Origin: G020348385 sp964538085
GTDB lineage: Bacteria; Acidobacteriota; Aminicenantia; Aminicenantales; Aminicenantaceae
DNA length: 64,000 nucleotides
Direction of reading: 5' to 3'
Assembly: GCA_964538085.1 (NCBI GenBank)
Contig: CAZIDF010000019.1
Coordinates: forward strand, 1 to 64,000
Numbering within the stretch: the stretch's first letter is position 1; every line of letters begins with the position of its first letter. The notes below the pieces were generated by a model. That model was not told the origin of the DNA. It did not search any database and saw nothing but the letters and a program-made list of their open reading frames with translations. Positions 7,862 through 15,700 of this stretch are shown here, piece after piece. A program made the translations under genes and the position numbers.

Positions 7862-10262
7862 GAACTACATCAAAATTTCTGCCAGGAACCTTTTGAAGCA
7901 GAAAGTCTATTCCTTTATCAATATTTTCGGTCTAGCCACTGCTATTGCCTTTTGTATCCTTATCTTTTTGTTCGTTCGGGATGAGGTAACCCACGATAGC
8001 TTTCATCAGAAGGCAAATCGATTGTTCAGGGTGATCATTTTGAGCAAGAATGAAGACGGCAGCGTGTCATCCCATGCCTTGACACCACCTCCACTTGGAC
8101 CAGCACTCCAGGAAGAGTTTCTCGATGTGGCCCACATGGCTAGGTTCGAAAAAAGAGGAGAAGTGGTCCATTATCAGGGGAAGTCCTCGAGGGAATCCAT
8201 CACCCTGGCTGAGCCAGATTTCTTCGAAATGTTTAGCTTTCCGTTGATCCAGGGAGATCCACCCACAGTGCTCGAGGATCGCAACTCCGTGGTATTAAGA
8301 GAAGATGTGGCGACTAAGTATTTTGGCAAACCGAATCCGATAGGTAAAATCCTGTCCATCAAGATGGGAGCGCGGTTTTTTGATTTTACCGTATCCGGAG
8401 TGGCTAAAAATGTCCCGTCGAATTCGAGCCTAACCTTTGATTTTCTCGTATCCTTCGACCGGGTCAAAGATTTCATGCCTGAGAGCCAACTAAATCAGTG
8501 GTTGGGTTTCACGACATTGACATTCATCGAACTCCAGGAAAATGTGTCAGTCGCTGATTTCGAGAAAAAATTTCCTGTATTTATCAAAAAATATGCGGGT
8601 CAGGCTATCGATAAATACATGAAATGGGATAATTTTGCCATCCAACTTAAACTTCAGCCCCTCGAGGATATCTATCTGAATACACAGATGAGTTCTTCCT
8701 ACCAATCAGGCAGCAACCCTGTGTATTCCTACATACTTTCTGGGATAGCTTTTCTCATTTTGATCATTGCGGCAATCAATTACATGAATCTGGCAATCGC
8801 CCGATCTTCTATACGATTGCGTGAGATCGGGGTGCGGAAAGTGTTGGGAGCCAACCGGAAAAAATTGATGCATCAATTCCTGGGTGAGTCGCTCTTTTTT
8901 AGCTTCATATCCCTCTGTGTGGGAATCGTTCTGGCCGAGCTGTCCCTCCCCACTTTCAATAATTTTGCGGGGAAAAAACTCTCCATAAACTATCTGTCTG
9001 ATTGGACAACGCTAGCTTCGTTTATGGGTTTGATGCTCTTTGTAGGCTTCGCTTCTGGATGTTATCCCGCTCTATTCCTGTCCAGTTTTCGTCCTGCAGA
9101 GGTATTTAGGAGTCATCTCAGGATCGGGGGAAAAAGCAAATTCAGCAAAGGGCTGGTTGTCGTGCAGTTCTTTTTGTCCATCTTTCTTATCATCAGCACG
9201 CTTGTCATGACTCAACAGCTCAATTATCTGCAAAACAAAAGCCTTGGATTCAAAGGGGAACAAGTCGTCATCATCCCGACACAGGGAAGCACGCAAGGAA
9301 CCCTGCTGGTGGACCGTATCAGAAACGATTTGGCTTCCTATCCAAGTGTCCTCAAAGCCGCGGGCTCGGTTGTATCGTTAGGAAATGACAAAACATACAT
9401 TGCCAGCCCTGTGAGGTTCGAAAATAAACAAGTCATGTCACATTATTTTCTCATCGATTTTGATTTTCTCGAGACAATAGGGCTTGAAACTGTTGCTGGC
9501 AGGGATTTTGCGAGAGAATTTACCGCTGATCCCCAAGAATCGGTGATTGTCAACGAAAGACTCGTGAAGGAAATGGGTTGGGATTCAGCTATCGGGAAAA
9601 AAATCAAGACTTTCATGGGCAGGAAAGATCTTTTGACCGTTGTCGGCGTGGTTAAGGACTTTCATTTCGAATCACTACACAATCAGATCAAACCCGCTAT
9701 CTTTTATATCGAACCTCGGTGGCCGCAGGAGTTTATTTATGTCAAGATCAGCCCGGACAACATTCCTGCTAGTCTAGGGCTTTTAGGAGACACGTGGAAA
9801 AAGAATGCACCCAATTTTCCTTTTATGTATTCTTTCCTCGATGAGGAGTTCGAGAAGCTTTACAGATCCGAAAAGCGATGGAGCCTGATCCTGGGTTGCA
9901 CATCGGTTTTCGCGATCCTCATTTCCTGTTTGGGTCTTTTTGGCCTTTCGGCACTGGCCATTGCCCGGCGAACGAAGGAGATCGGAATTCGCAAGGTTCT
10001 GGGAGCATCTGTCCAAGGCCTTGCTAGAATGGTGAGTATAGATTTCCTGAAACTTGTTTTCATCGCCAACATACTTGCATGGCCGATAGCATATTATGCC
10101 ATGAGTCGCTGGCTCCGGAGCTTTGCCTTCCGGATCGACATCCAGGTGTGGGTATTCCTTTTGGCTGCCTTGGTGGCTGCCGCTATCGCCCTGTTGACGG
10201 TGGGCTCTCAGGCTGTAAGAGCTGCGATGGCAAATCCTGTCGAGTCCTTGAGATATGAATAG
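7854..10262 (+). CDS. FtsX/MacB-family ABC transporter permease 4
   Basis: About 802-residue permease paralog. The first FtsX block carries REIGVRKVLGANR and the second TKEIGIRKVLGAS, and the protein ends in LRYE. A TTG at 7842 is in frame, but ATG 7854 is preferred because the protein then starts MFRNYIKISARN like the others and AGGAGG/GAGG lies just upstream (7844-7850). That start overlaps the stop of the 94-residue gene. In the first FtsX block the usual ACINFMNLATA is AAINYMNLAIA, a small divergence. The substrate is unknown. Confidence 0.9.
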   Translation: MFRNYIKISARNLLKQKVYSFINIFGLATAIAFCILIFLFVRDEVTHDSFHQKANRLFRVIILSKNEDGSVSSHALTPPPLGPALQEEFLDVAHMARFEKRGEVVHYQGKSSRESITLAEPDFFEMFSFPLIQGDPPTVLEDRNSVVLREDVATKYFGKPNPIGKILSIKMGARFFDFTVSGVAKNVPSNSSLTFDFLVSFDRVKDFMPESQLNQWLGFTTLTFIELQENVSVADFEKKFPVFIKKYAGQAIDKYMKWDNFAIQLKLQPLEDIYLNTQMSSSYQSGSNPVYSYILSGIAFLILIIAAINYMNLAIARSSIRLREIGVRKVLGANRKKLMHQFLGESLFFSFISLCVGIVLAELSLPTFNNFAGKKLSINYLSDWTTLASFMGLMLFVGFASGCYPALFLSSFRPAEVFRSHLRIGGKSKFSKGLVVVQFFLSIFLIISTLVMTQQLNYLQNKSLGFKGEQVVIIPTQGSTQGTLLVDRIRNDLASYPSVLKAAGSVVSLGNDKTYIASPVRFENKQVMSHYFLIDFDFLETIGLETVAGRDFAREFTADPQESVIVNERLVKEMGWDSAIGKKIKTFMGRKDLLTVVGVVKDFHFESLHNQIKPAIFYIEPRWPQEFIYVKISPDNIPASLGLLGDTWKKNAPNFPFMYSFLDEEFEKLYRSEKRWSLILGCTSVFAILISCLGLFGLSALAIARRTKEIGIRKVLGASVQGLARMVSIDFLKLVFIANILAWPIAYYAMSRWLRSFAFRIDIQVWVFLLAALVAAAIALLTVGSQAVRAAMANPVESLRYE

Positions 10263-10319
10263 AATTAAAAAGCTATACACTGTAAAATATTCGAGATTAA
10301 CACAAGAATGGAGATCGAT

Positions 10320-10985
10320 ATGATAAAGATGAAAGAAATCACCAAGTTCTACTCGTCGGGTTTTGTCAAAACTTTTGTCCTTCGCAACATCGACTTGGAT
10401 GTGAAGGAAGGGGAGTTTTTGACCATCATGGGACCCTCTGGGGCGGGAAAGTCTACCCTATTGTATATTCTTGGCATGCTGGATTCGCCCTCCAACGGAG
10501 AGTATTTTTTCTATGACAAACCTGTCCACAGACTGAGCGAAAGGCAGCTGTCCGACCTTCACAAGAATCATATAGGGTTTGTCTTCCAGAGTTATCATCT
10601 CATCGATGACCTGACCGTTTATGAAAATCTTGAAACACCGCTCCTGTACAAAAAGGTCAAAGGCTCTGAACGGAAGGGCAAGATCGCCGAGATGCTCGAT
10701 CGCTTTAACATGGTGGCCAAGAAAGACCTCTTTCCCAACCAACTATCAGGTGGCCAACAACAAAAGGTGGCCGTTGCCAGGGCGATCATCATCAATCCTA
10801 AGCTGATACTGGCCGATGAACCCACCGGCAATTTGAACACCAAAGAGGGGACAGAAGTGATGGAGCTTCTAAAAGAATTGAACGAGAGCGGGACCACGAT
10901 CATTCAGGTCACTCACTCGGAAAAAAACGCTGGCTATGGCCAAAGAATCATTAACTTGGTCGATGGATGGATCGTGGATAAGTGA
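10320..10985 (+). CDS. ABC transporter ATP-binding protein (MacB/LolD type)
   Basis: 221-residue nucleotide-binding subunit. It has Walker A GPSGAGKST (residues 38-46), a Q-loop in FVFQSYHL, the ABC signature LSGGQQQKVAVARA, Walker B LILADEP followed by TGNL, and the switch His in VTHSEK. The LSGGQQQ signature is typical of the MacB/LolD/FtsE group, whose partners are FtsX-type permeases, so it should energise permeases 1-4 (one ATPase for several permeases). ATG 10308 is in frame, but ATG 10320 has GGAG six bases upstream and is preferred. It follows permease 4 by 57 bp and precedes the TolC-like gene by 35 bp. Confidence 0.93.
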   Translation: MIKMKEITKFYSSGFVKTFVLRNIDLDVKEGEFLTIMGPSGAGKSTLLYILGMLDSPSNGEYFFYDKPVHRLSERQLSDLHKNHIGFVFQSYHLIDDLTVYENLETPLLYKKVKGSERKGKIAEMLDRFNMVAKKDLFPNQLSGGQQQKVAVARAIIINPKLILADEPTGNLNTKEGTEVMELLKELNESGTTIIQVTHSEKNAGYGQRIINLVDGWIVDK

Positions 10986-11020
10986 TGCACTGAAAAAATT
11001 GTGTTGTCGGAGGAATTACG

Positions 11021-12583
11021 ATGAAAAAGACAAAACTCTTGAATATTCTGCTGATCTTGGCTTTGGCTACAACATTGTGGAGTCATCAGACGGAAAAACA
11101 ACTTTCCTTAGATGACTGTATCGTTGGGGCCTTGAAAAGAAATTTGGGTTTAGCTGTGGAAGTGTTCAATCCTCAGTTGGCAGACATATCTATCACACAA
11201 GCAAAGGAAAAATTTCTGCCTTCTCTCATACTTGGGATCGACCGGCAAGAAACCAATCAACCTTCCTTTTCGTGGATCGAAGCAGGTGATCAGGTGCAAG
11301 AACAGTTCAGGGATTATTATGGCCAACTCACTCAGGAGATACCCACGGGTGGAAATTTTGAATTGCAGTTGTATTCGTACCAGACAGAAACGACGGCAAG
11401 ATTCCAGACCATCAATCCTAGGTTCGGAAGTCAGATTCGATTTAATTTCACACAACCCATTCTGAAAAACTTTGGATTCAAAGTCTCCCAAAGGGAAATC
11501 ATAATCGCCAAGAACAACACGGCCATTTCAGAAATTCAGTTGAAACAGACTCTACTGGACACGATTTACAGTGTGGAGGAAGCCTACTGGAATTATGTGG
11601 GAAGCATCGAATATTACAAAGTGATGGAAAACTCCTTGAAACTGGCGCAAGATCTGCTGGCAAAAAACAAAAGAGAGGTGGAAGTGGGAATGCTGGCCCC
11701 GATCGAAGTTTTAACCGCAAGGTCCGAAGTCGCACGGAGAGAAGCCGATATTCTTCAAGCCGAGTCGTTGATCAAAAGCAGACAGGATCAACTGAAAACC
11801 ATCCTGAATCTTTCCCCGATGGAAGACATAGATCTGACGAAAATCGTGCCCACAGATACGCCTACGTTCGAAGAGAAGGTTGTCAGCCTGGAAGAGGCGC
11901 TGTCCACGGGTCTGCAGATGAGACCCGATTTGCAGGCAATCCGAGTCGATTTGAAAAATAAAGATTTTGACCTGGGCTATGCCAAAAACCAGCTCCTGCC
12001 GGAACTAAATTTTCAGGCCTCTCTCTGGAGCCCAGGATTATCTGGAACGCAGCAAATCTATGAAAATGACAATCCATTGACCGGGAATATCATTGGAACA
12101 GTTCCGGGGAAATCTTCGGATGCGCTGAGAGATGCCTTCCAGTTCAAATACAAAAACTGGACTTTGGGTGTAACACTTTCCATTCCCATAACATCGATCG
12201 TCACTCGTGCACAGTATGCCCAGGCCAGAGTGAGTCTCGATCAAGCCCAAGTCAACTTGCAGAATCAAGAACTACAGGCTTTTTTAGAGATAAGGAATGC
12301 CGTCCGGGATGTGCAAACAAATTACAAGCAGGTCCAGGCATATAAACTTGCAAGAGAGCTGGCACAGGAAAAGCTCGAGGCCGAACAGAAAAAGTTGAAG
12401 GTGGGTTTGGCGACGAACTATGAAGTACTCCTCCATCAGAGAGATCTTTCCGATGCACAGAGTTCTGAGCTTAGGGCTATCATTGACTATAATCTTGCTC
12501 TGGCCGCTTTAGACAGGGCCTTGGGTACGACTTTGGAGAAAAAGAACATCAAAATGACCGATGTTTGGTCAACCACCGATTAG
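11021..12583 (+). CDS. TolC-like outer membrane efflux protein
   Basis: 520 residues with an N-terminal signal peptide (about 1-22, ending near LWS) and two homologous OEP halves rich in long coiled helices (for example about 180-265 and 400-490). The pattern fits the outer-membrane channel/periplasmic tunnel family. LSLDDCIVGALKRNLGL is the usual first-helix motif. As the last gene of the operon it implies a tripartite export system, yet no HlyD/MacA-type adaptor is seen in the window. The adaptor may lie upstream of base 1 or elsewhere. The gene ends at 12583 with no obvious terminator after it. Confidence 0.88.
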   Translation: MKKTKLLNILLILALATTLWSHQTEKQLSLDDCIVGALKRNLGLAVEVFNPQLADISITQAKEKFLPSLILGIDRQETNQPSFSWIEAGDQVQEQFRDYYGQLTQEIPTGGNFELQLYSYQTETTARFQTINPRFGSQIRFNFTQPILKNFGFKVSQREIIIAKNNTAISEIQLKQTLLDTIYSVEEAYWNYVGSIEYYKVMENSLKLAQDLLAKNKREVEVGMLAPIEVLTARSEVARREADILQAESLIKSRQDQLKTILNLSPMEDIDLTKIVPTDTPTFEEKVVSLEEALSTGLQMRPDLQAIRVDLKNKDFDLGYAKNQLLPELNFQASLWSPGLSGTQQIYENDNPLTGNIIGTVPGKSSDALRDAFQFKYKNWTLGVTLSIPITSIVTRAQYAQARVSLDQAQVNLQNQELQAFLEIRNAVRDVQTNYKQVQAYKLARELAQEKLEAEQKKLKVGLATNYEVLLHQRDLSDAQSSELRAIIDYNLALAALDRALGTTLEKKNIKMTDVWSTTD

Positions 12584-12636
12584 ATCGGTTTACTTCCTAC
12601 AATCTCTATCATTTTACTTTTTGTAATTCTCTAGAA

Positions 12637-12642
12637 TATAAT
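12637..12642 (+). promoter_or_regulatory. Candidate -10 box for the tldD-like gene
   Basis: A perfect TATAAT followed by GAAT lies 72 bp before the tldD-like start. No convincing -35 hexamer is seen at 16-18 bp. The surrounding 12584-12713 is AT-rich and otherwise empty. Confidence 0.3.
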
Positions 12643-12713
12643 GAATCACTCTTTTCCAAAAAAATGCTTAGCTTTTGCATTCTCCAGAAAAAAATCATTA
12701 GGTGAGGTCAAAC

Positions 12714-14255
12714 ATGAAGTCTATGAAAAAGTACTGGATGGAGGATATCCCTAGGCGGAAATTCCTCCAGATAGGGCTAAAAGGAGGGATCGCTTTGGCT
12801 GCGACGCCTGCTCTGATGACACAGCTCCTTTCGTGCAAAAAGGCCACTTCTGTCAGTGCAAAATCGGAGTTGGATTCCCAGGTCTTTAACCGAACGATCC
12901 AGAAAGCCCTCGAAAAAGGGGGAGAATTCGCTGATGTTTATGTGGAAAACAGAATTTCGCGAAACATTATCATGGAGGAGTCCAAATTCAAGAGTGCCGT
13001 GTTCGGTATAAGCCAGGGGGCCGGTGTTCGAGTCATTTCGGGAGATAAAACCGGATTTGCCTACACCGATGACCTCACCGAGGAAAACCTGATGAAAGCT
13101 GCTGAAGTGGCTTCGTACGTAGCTCGAGAAACGAACCATGTCACTCCTGTAGATGTCACAAAGCAAAGTCGAGAATCTTTTATTACCGTTGGATTGCCCC
13201 TTGAAGAGATCGCCGATGAAAAACGGCTGGAGGTAATGCAGCGGGCGAACCAAGCTGCCCTGGATTATGATCCGAAAATCAAGATGGCGATTATCAGTTA
13301 TTATGATGAAATACGGGGAAGGACCATTGCCAACAGCGAAGGACTTCTGCTAAGCGATGAGCTACCGTTGATGTTTTTTATCGTTCAAACACTGGGAGTC
13401 GGGAATGACACACGGCACATGGGCCGGGAAAGACTGAGCAAACACCAGGGTTTCGAGATGTTCGACCAAGTTACTCCGGAGGAGGTTGCCCGGACATGCG
13501 CACGCGAATCTGTCGTGATGCTCGAAGCTACTGACTGCCCGGCTGGAAAAATGGATGTCGTCATGCAAAATGGCTGGGGTGGAGTTCTTGTCCATGAAGC
13601 CGTGGGACATCCTTTGGAAGGAGACAGCATCGCTAAAAAAATCGGCGTATTCACCGGCAAATTAGGCCAAAAAGTGGCCAGCGATGTTTTCACCATGGTC
13701 GATGACGGCAGTCTTCCCAATTGCAGGGGAACGACTAATTTTGATGATGAAGGCACCCAAATGAAAAAGAATGTCTTGATCGATAAAGGCGTTCTCAAAA
13801 AATACATGACGGATATCCTTTCGGCCAGACAGCTTAATCTGGAGCGTACAGGGAATGGACGTCGAGAAAGTTTCCGACATATTCCCATACCGCGGATGAC
13901 GAACACTTTCATCGACACCGGAAGCGACAAACCCGAAGCTATTCTCGCATCGACCAAAAGCGGTATCTATGTCCAAAGTCTCAGCGGTGGAAGCGTGAAC
14001 TCGACAACAGGCATGTTCAATTTCACCTGTCGTGAAGCCTACCTGATCGAAAACGGGAAAAAAACGACTCCTGTCAAAGGCGCCACTTTGATCGGGAATT
14101 GTCTGGATATCGTCTCGAATATCGATGCTGTGGGTGATGACTTGGCTTTTGGTCCTGGAATATGCGGCAAAGGACAGATGGCCGAAGTGGAGGCCGGACA
14201 GCCCACTGTCAGGATTCGGGGTATCAATGTGGGTGGAAGCCGGGCCAGAGGTTAG
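12714..14255 (+). CDS. tldD: TldD-family metalloprotease with Tat lipoprotein signal
   Basis: 513-residue TldD/PmbA-family protein. The zinc motif HEAVGH (H294, E295, H299) followed by LEGD matches the TldD HExxxH active site. The TldD/TldE heterodimer cleaves peptides in a narrow tunnel (known for microcin B17 maturation and CcdA degradation). Unusually, the N-terminus has a twin-arginine motif RRKFLQ (14-19), a hydrophobic stretch and a lipobox LLSC (Cys41), so it is probably exported folded by Tat and lipid-anchored. Classical TldD is cytoplasmic. The start is ATG 12714 with GAGG six bases upstream; the in-frame GTG 12702 is less likely. It is followed 23 bp later by the partner gene. Confidence 0.88.
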   Translation: MKSMKKYWMEDIPRRKFLQIGLKGGIALAATPALMTQLLSCKKATSVSAKSELDSQVFNRTIQKALEKGGEFADVYVENRISRNIIMEESKFKSAVFGISQGAGVRVISGDKTGFAYTDDLTEENLMKAAEVASYVARETNHVTPVDVTKQSRESFITVGLPLEEIADEKRLEVMQRANQAALDYDPKIKMAIISYYDEIRGRTIANSEGLLLSDELPLMFFIVQTLGVGNDTRHMGRERLSKHQGFEMFDQVTPEEVARTCARESVVMLEATDCPAGKMDVVMQNGWGGVLVHEAVGHPLEGDSIAKKIGVFTGKLGQKVASDVFTMVDDGSLPNCRGTTNFDDEGTQMKKNVLIDKGVLKKYMTDILSARQLNLERTGNGRRESFRHIPIPRMTNTFIDTGSDKPEAILASTKSGIYVQSLSGGSVNSTTGMFNFTCREAYLIENGKKTTPVKGATLIGNCLDIVSNIDAVGDDLAFGPGICGKGQMAEVEAGQPTVRIRGINVGGSRARG

Positions 14256-14278
14256 GCTGGAGCATAAAGGAGAAAAAC

Positions 14279-15613
14279 ATGGATTATGGTGCTTTAACCA
14301 AAAAATTGGTGAAAGACTGTGTGGATAAAGGAGCGGACCAAGCGGAGGTTTATCTGGAAACAGGACGGAATTTGCAGATCGAAGTGCGGAACGGAGAGAT
14401 CGAGACCGTCCAAGAAGCGGCTTCTCATGGAGCAGGATTCAGGGTGTTTGTCAGGGGACGGATGGCCTTTGCCAGTTGCAATGATTTTTCCGAAAGTGCG
14501 TTGGAAAATGCCGTGAGCAAGGTTATCAACTTTGCTACGAATACCACAGCCGATGAAAACAACGTGCTTCCCGATGACAAAGGCTTAGCCGCTGTTACAG
14601 GTCTTTATGACCCTAAGATCGCTCAGGTGTCTATGGACAAGAAGATCGCACTGGCGAAAGAAGTCGAAAACCTGGCCATGAAGGATTCGCGCATCACCAA
14701 AAGCGGCGGTTCAGGGTATAATGAAGGAGAAGCTGAGGTTTATTTGGCCAATTCCAGCGGCCTCTCCAAATCCTATCGAGAAACAGCGTGTTCCTTTGGT
14801 GTTTATGTTGTGGCAGAAAAGGGCGAACAGAAATCTTCCGGTGGAGAAAATTGTTCGAGGCGTTTTTTTCAAGAGCTCAAATCCCCCGGGGAATTAGCGG
14901 AAAAAGCTGCCAGAAATGCGTATGAAATGCTGGATCCCAGGATGGTCAAAACGCAAAAAGCCGATGTTATTTTCGATCCGGATGTCGCACGTTCAGTGCT
15001 AGGTGGAATTCTCTCCGCTATTGACGGAGAACGAGTTCTCCAAGGGGCAAGTTTCCTTGCCGGTAAAATGAACAAGAAGATCGCTTCAGACCTGGTGACC
15101 ATCATCGACGATGGAACACGAGCCAAAGGCATGGCCAGTAAACCATTCGATGGAGAAGGCGTGCCGACTCAAAAAAGAACGATCGTAGACAAAGGAGTGT
15201 TAAAAGGCTTTCTGTACAATACCATCGTGGCCAAACGAGCAGGCGTGCAGAGCACGGGCAATGCCTCCCGGGCAGGATATACAAGCCTTCCAGGTATCGG
15301 GGCGCACAATTTCTTCATGGAGGTCGGGCCGGATAATCCCGGCGATATCATCAAAGCCACGAAAAAAGGACTTTACCTCAAAGGGGTCACAGGATACGGG
15401 ATCATCCCTGTCAACGGAAATTTCAGCGGCGGGGCATCGGGATTTTGGATCGAGGACGGGAAAATCGCTTTTCCGGTCAAAGGATTGACCATTGCTGGAA
15501 ATGCGTTCGAAATGCTGAATGCGATCGACATGGTCGGGAATGATCTAGATCTGAATCGAAGTTTCACGGCTCCGACTTTCAGGATCAAATCCTTGCAGAT
15601 CGGCGGAGAATAG
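14279..15613 (+). CDS. pmbA: TldE/PmbA-family protein, partner of TldD
   Basis: 444-residue TldE/PmbA homolog without the HExxxH motif, as expected for the non-catalytic partner in the TldD/TldE heterodimer. Family landmarks include the N-terminal ADQAEVYLETGR segment, the glycine-rich core around GVTGYGIIPVNGNFSGGASG and the C-terminal GNDLDL. No signal peptide is visible. If its partner is exported by Tat, this protein would have to be carried along as a complex or the two would be separated. ATG 14279 has AAAGGAG six bases upstream. Longer in-frame starts would overlap the tldD-like gene and lack a binding site. Confidence 0.9.
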   Translation: MDYGALTKKLVKDCVDKGADQAEVYLETGRNLQIEVRNGEIETVQEAASHGAGFRVFVRGRMAFASCNDFSESALENAVSKVINFATNTTADENNVLPDDKGLAAVTGLYDPKIAQVSMDKKIALAKEVENLAMKDSRITKSGGSGYNEGEAEVYLANSSGLSKSYRETACSFGVYVVAEKGEQKSSGGENCSRRFFQELKSPGELAEKAARNAYEMLDPRMVKTQKADVIFDPDVARSVLGGILSAIDGERVLQGASFLAGKMNKKIASDLVTIIDDGTRAKGMASKPFDGEGVPTQKRTIVDKGVLKGFLYNTIVAKRAGVQSTGNASRAGYTSLPGIGAHNFFMEVGPDNPGDIIKATKKGLYLKGVTGYGIIPVNGNFSGGASGFWIEDGKIAFPVKGLTIAGNAFEMLNAIDMVGNDLDLNRSFTAPTFRIKSLQIGGE

Positions 15614-15617
15614 CGCC

Positions 15618-15678
15618 TTTATAACCCACAGTAAGATTGCAAGGATTTTATCGTGAATAAATGACTGTGAGTTATAAA
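15618..15678. repeat. Imperfect 15-bp inverted repeat between tldE and the DUF5107 gene
   Basis: Arms at 15618-15632 and 15664-15678 pair over 15 bp with one mismatch, around a 31-nt loop. The right arm ends nine bases before the AAAAGGAG ribosome binding site of the next gene. It may be a weak terminator/attenuator or an operator. There is no U-tract, so a classical terminator is unlikely. Confidence 0.5.
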
Positions 15679-15700
15679 AAAGCAGCAAAAGGAGTTATTA

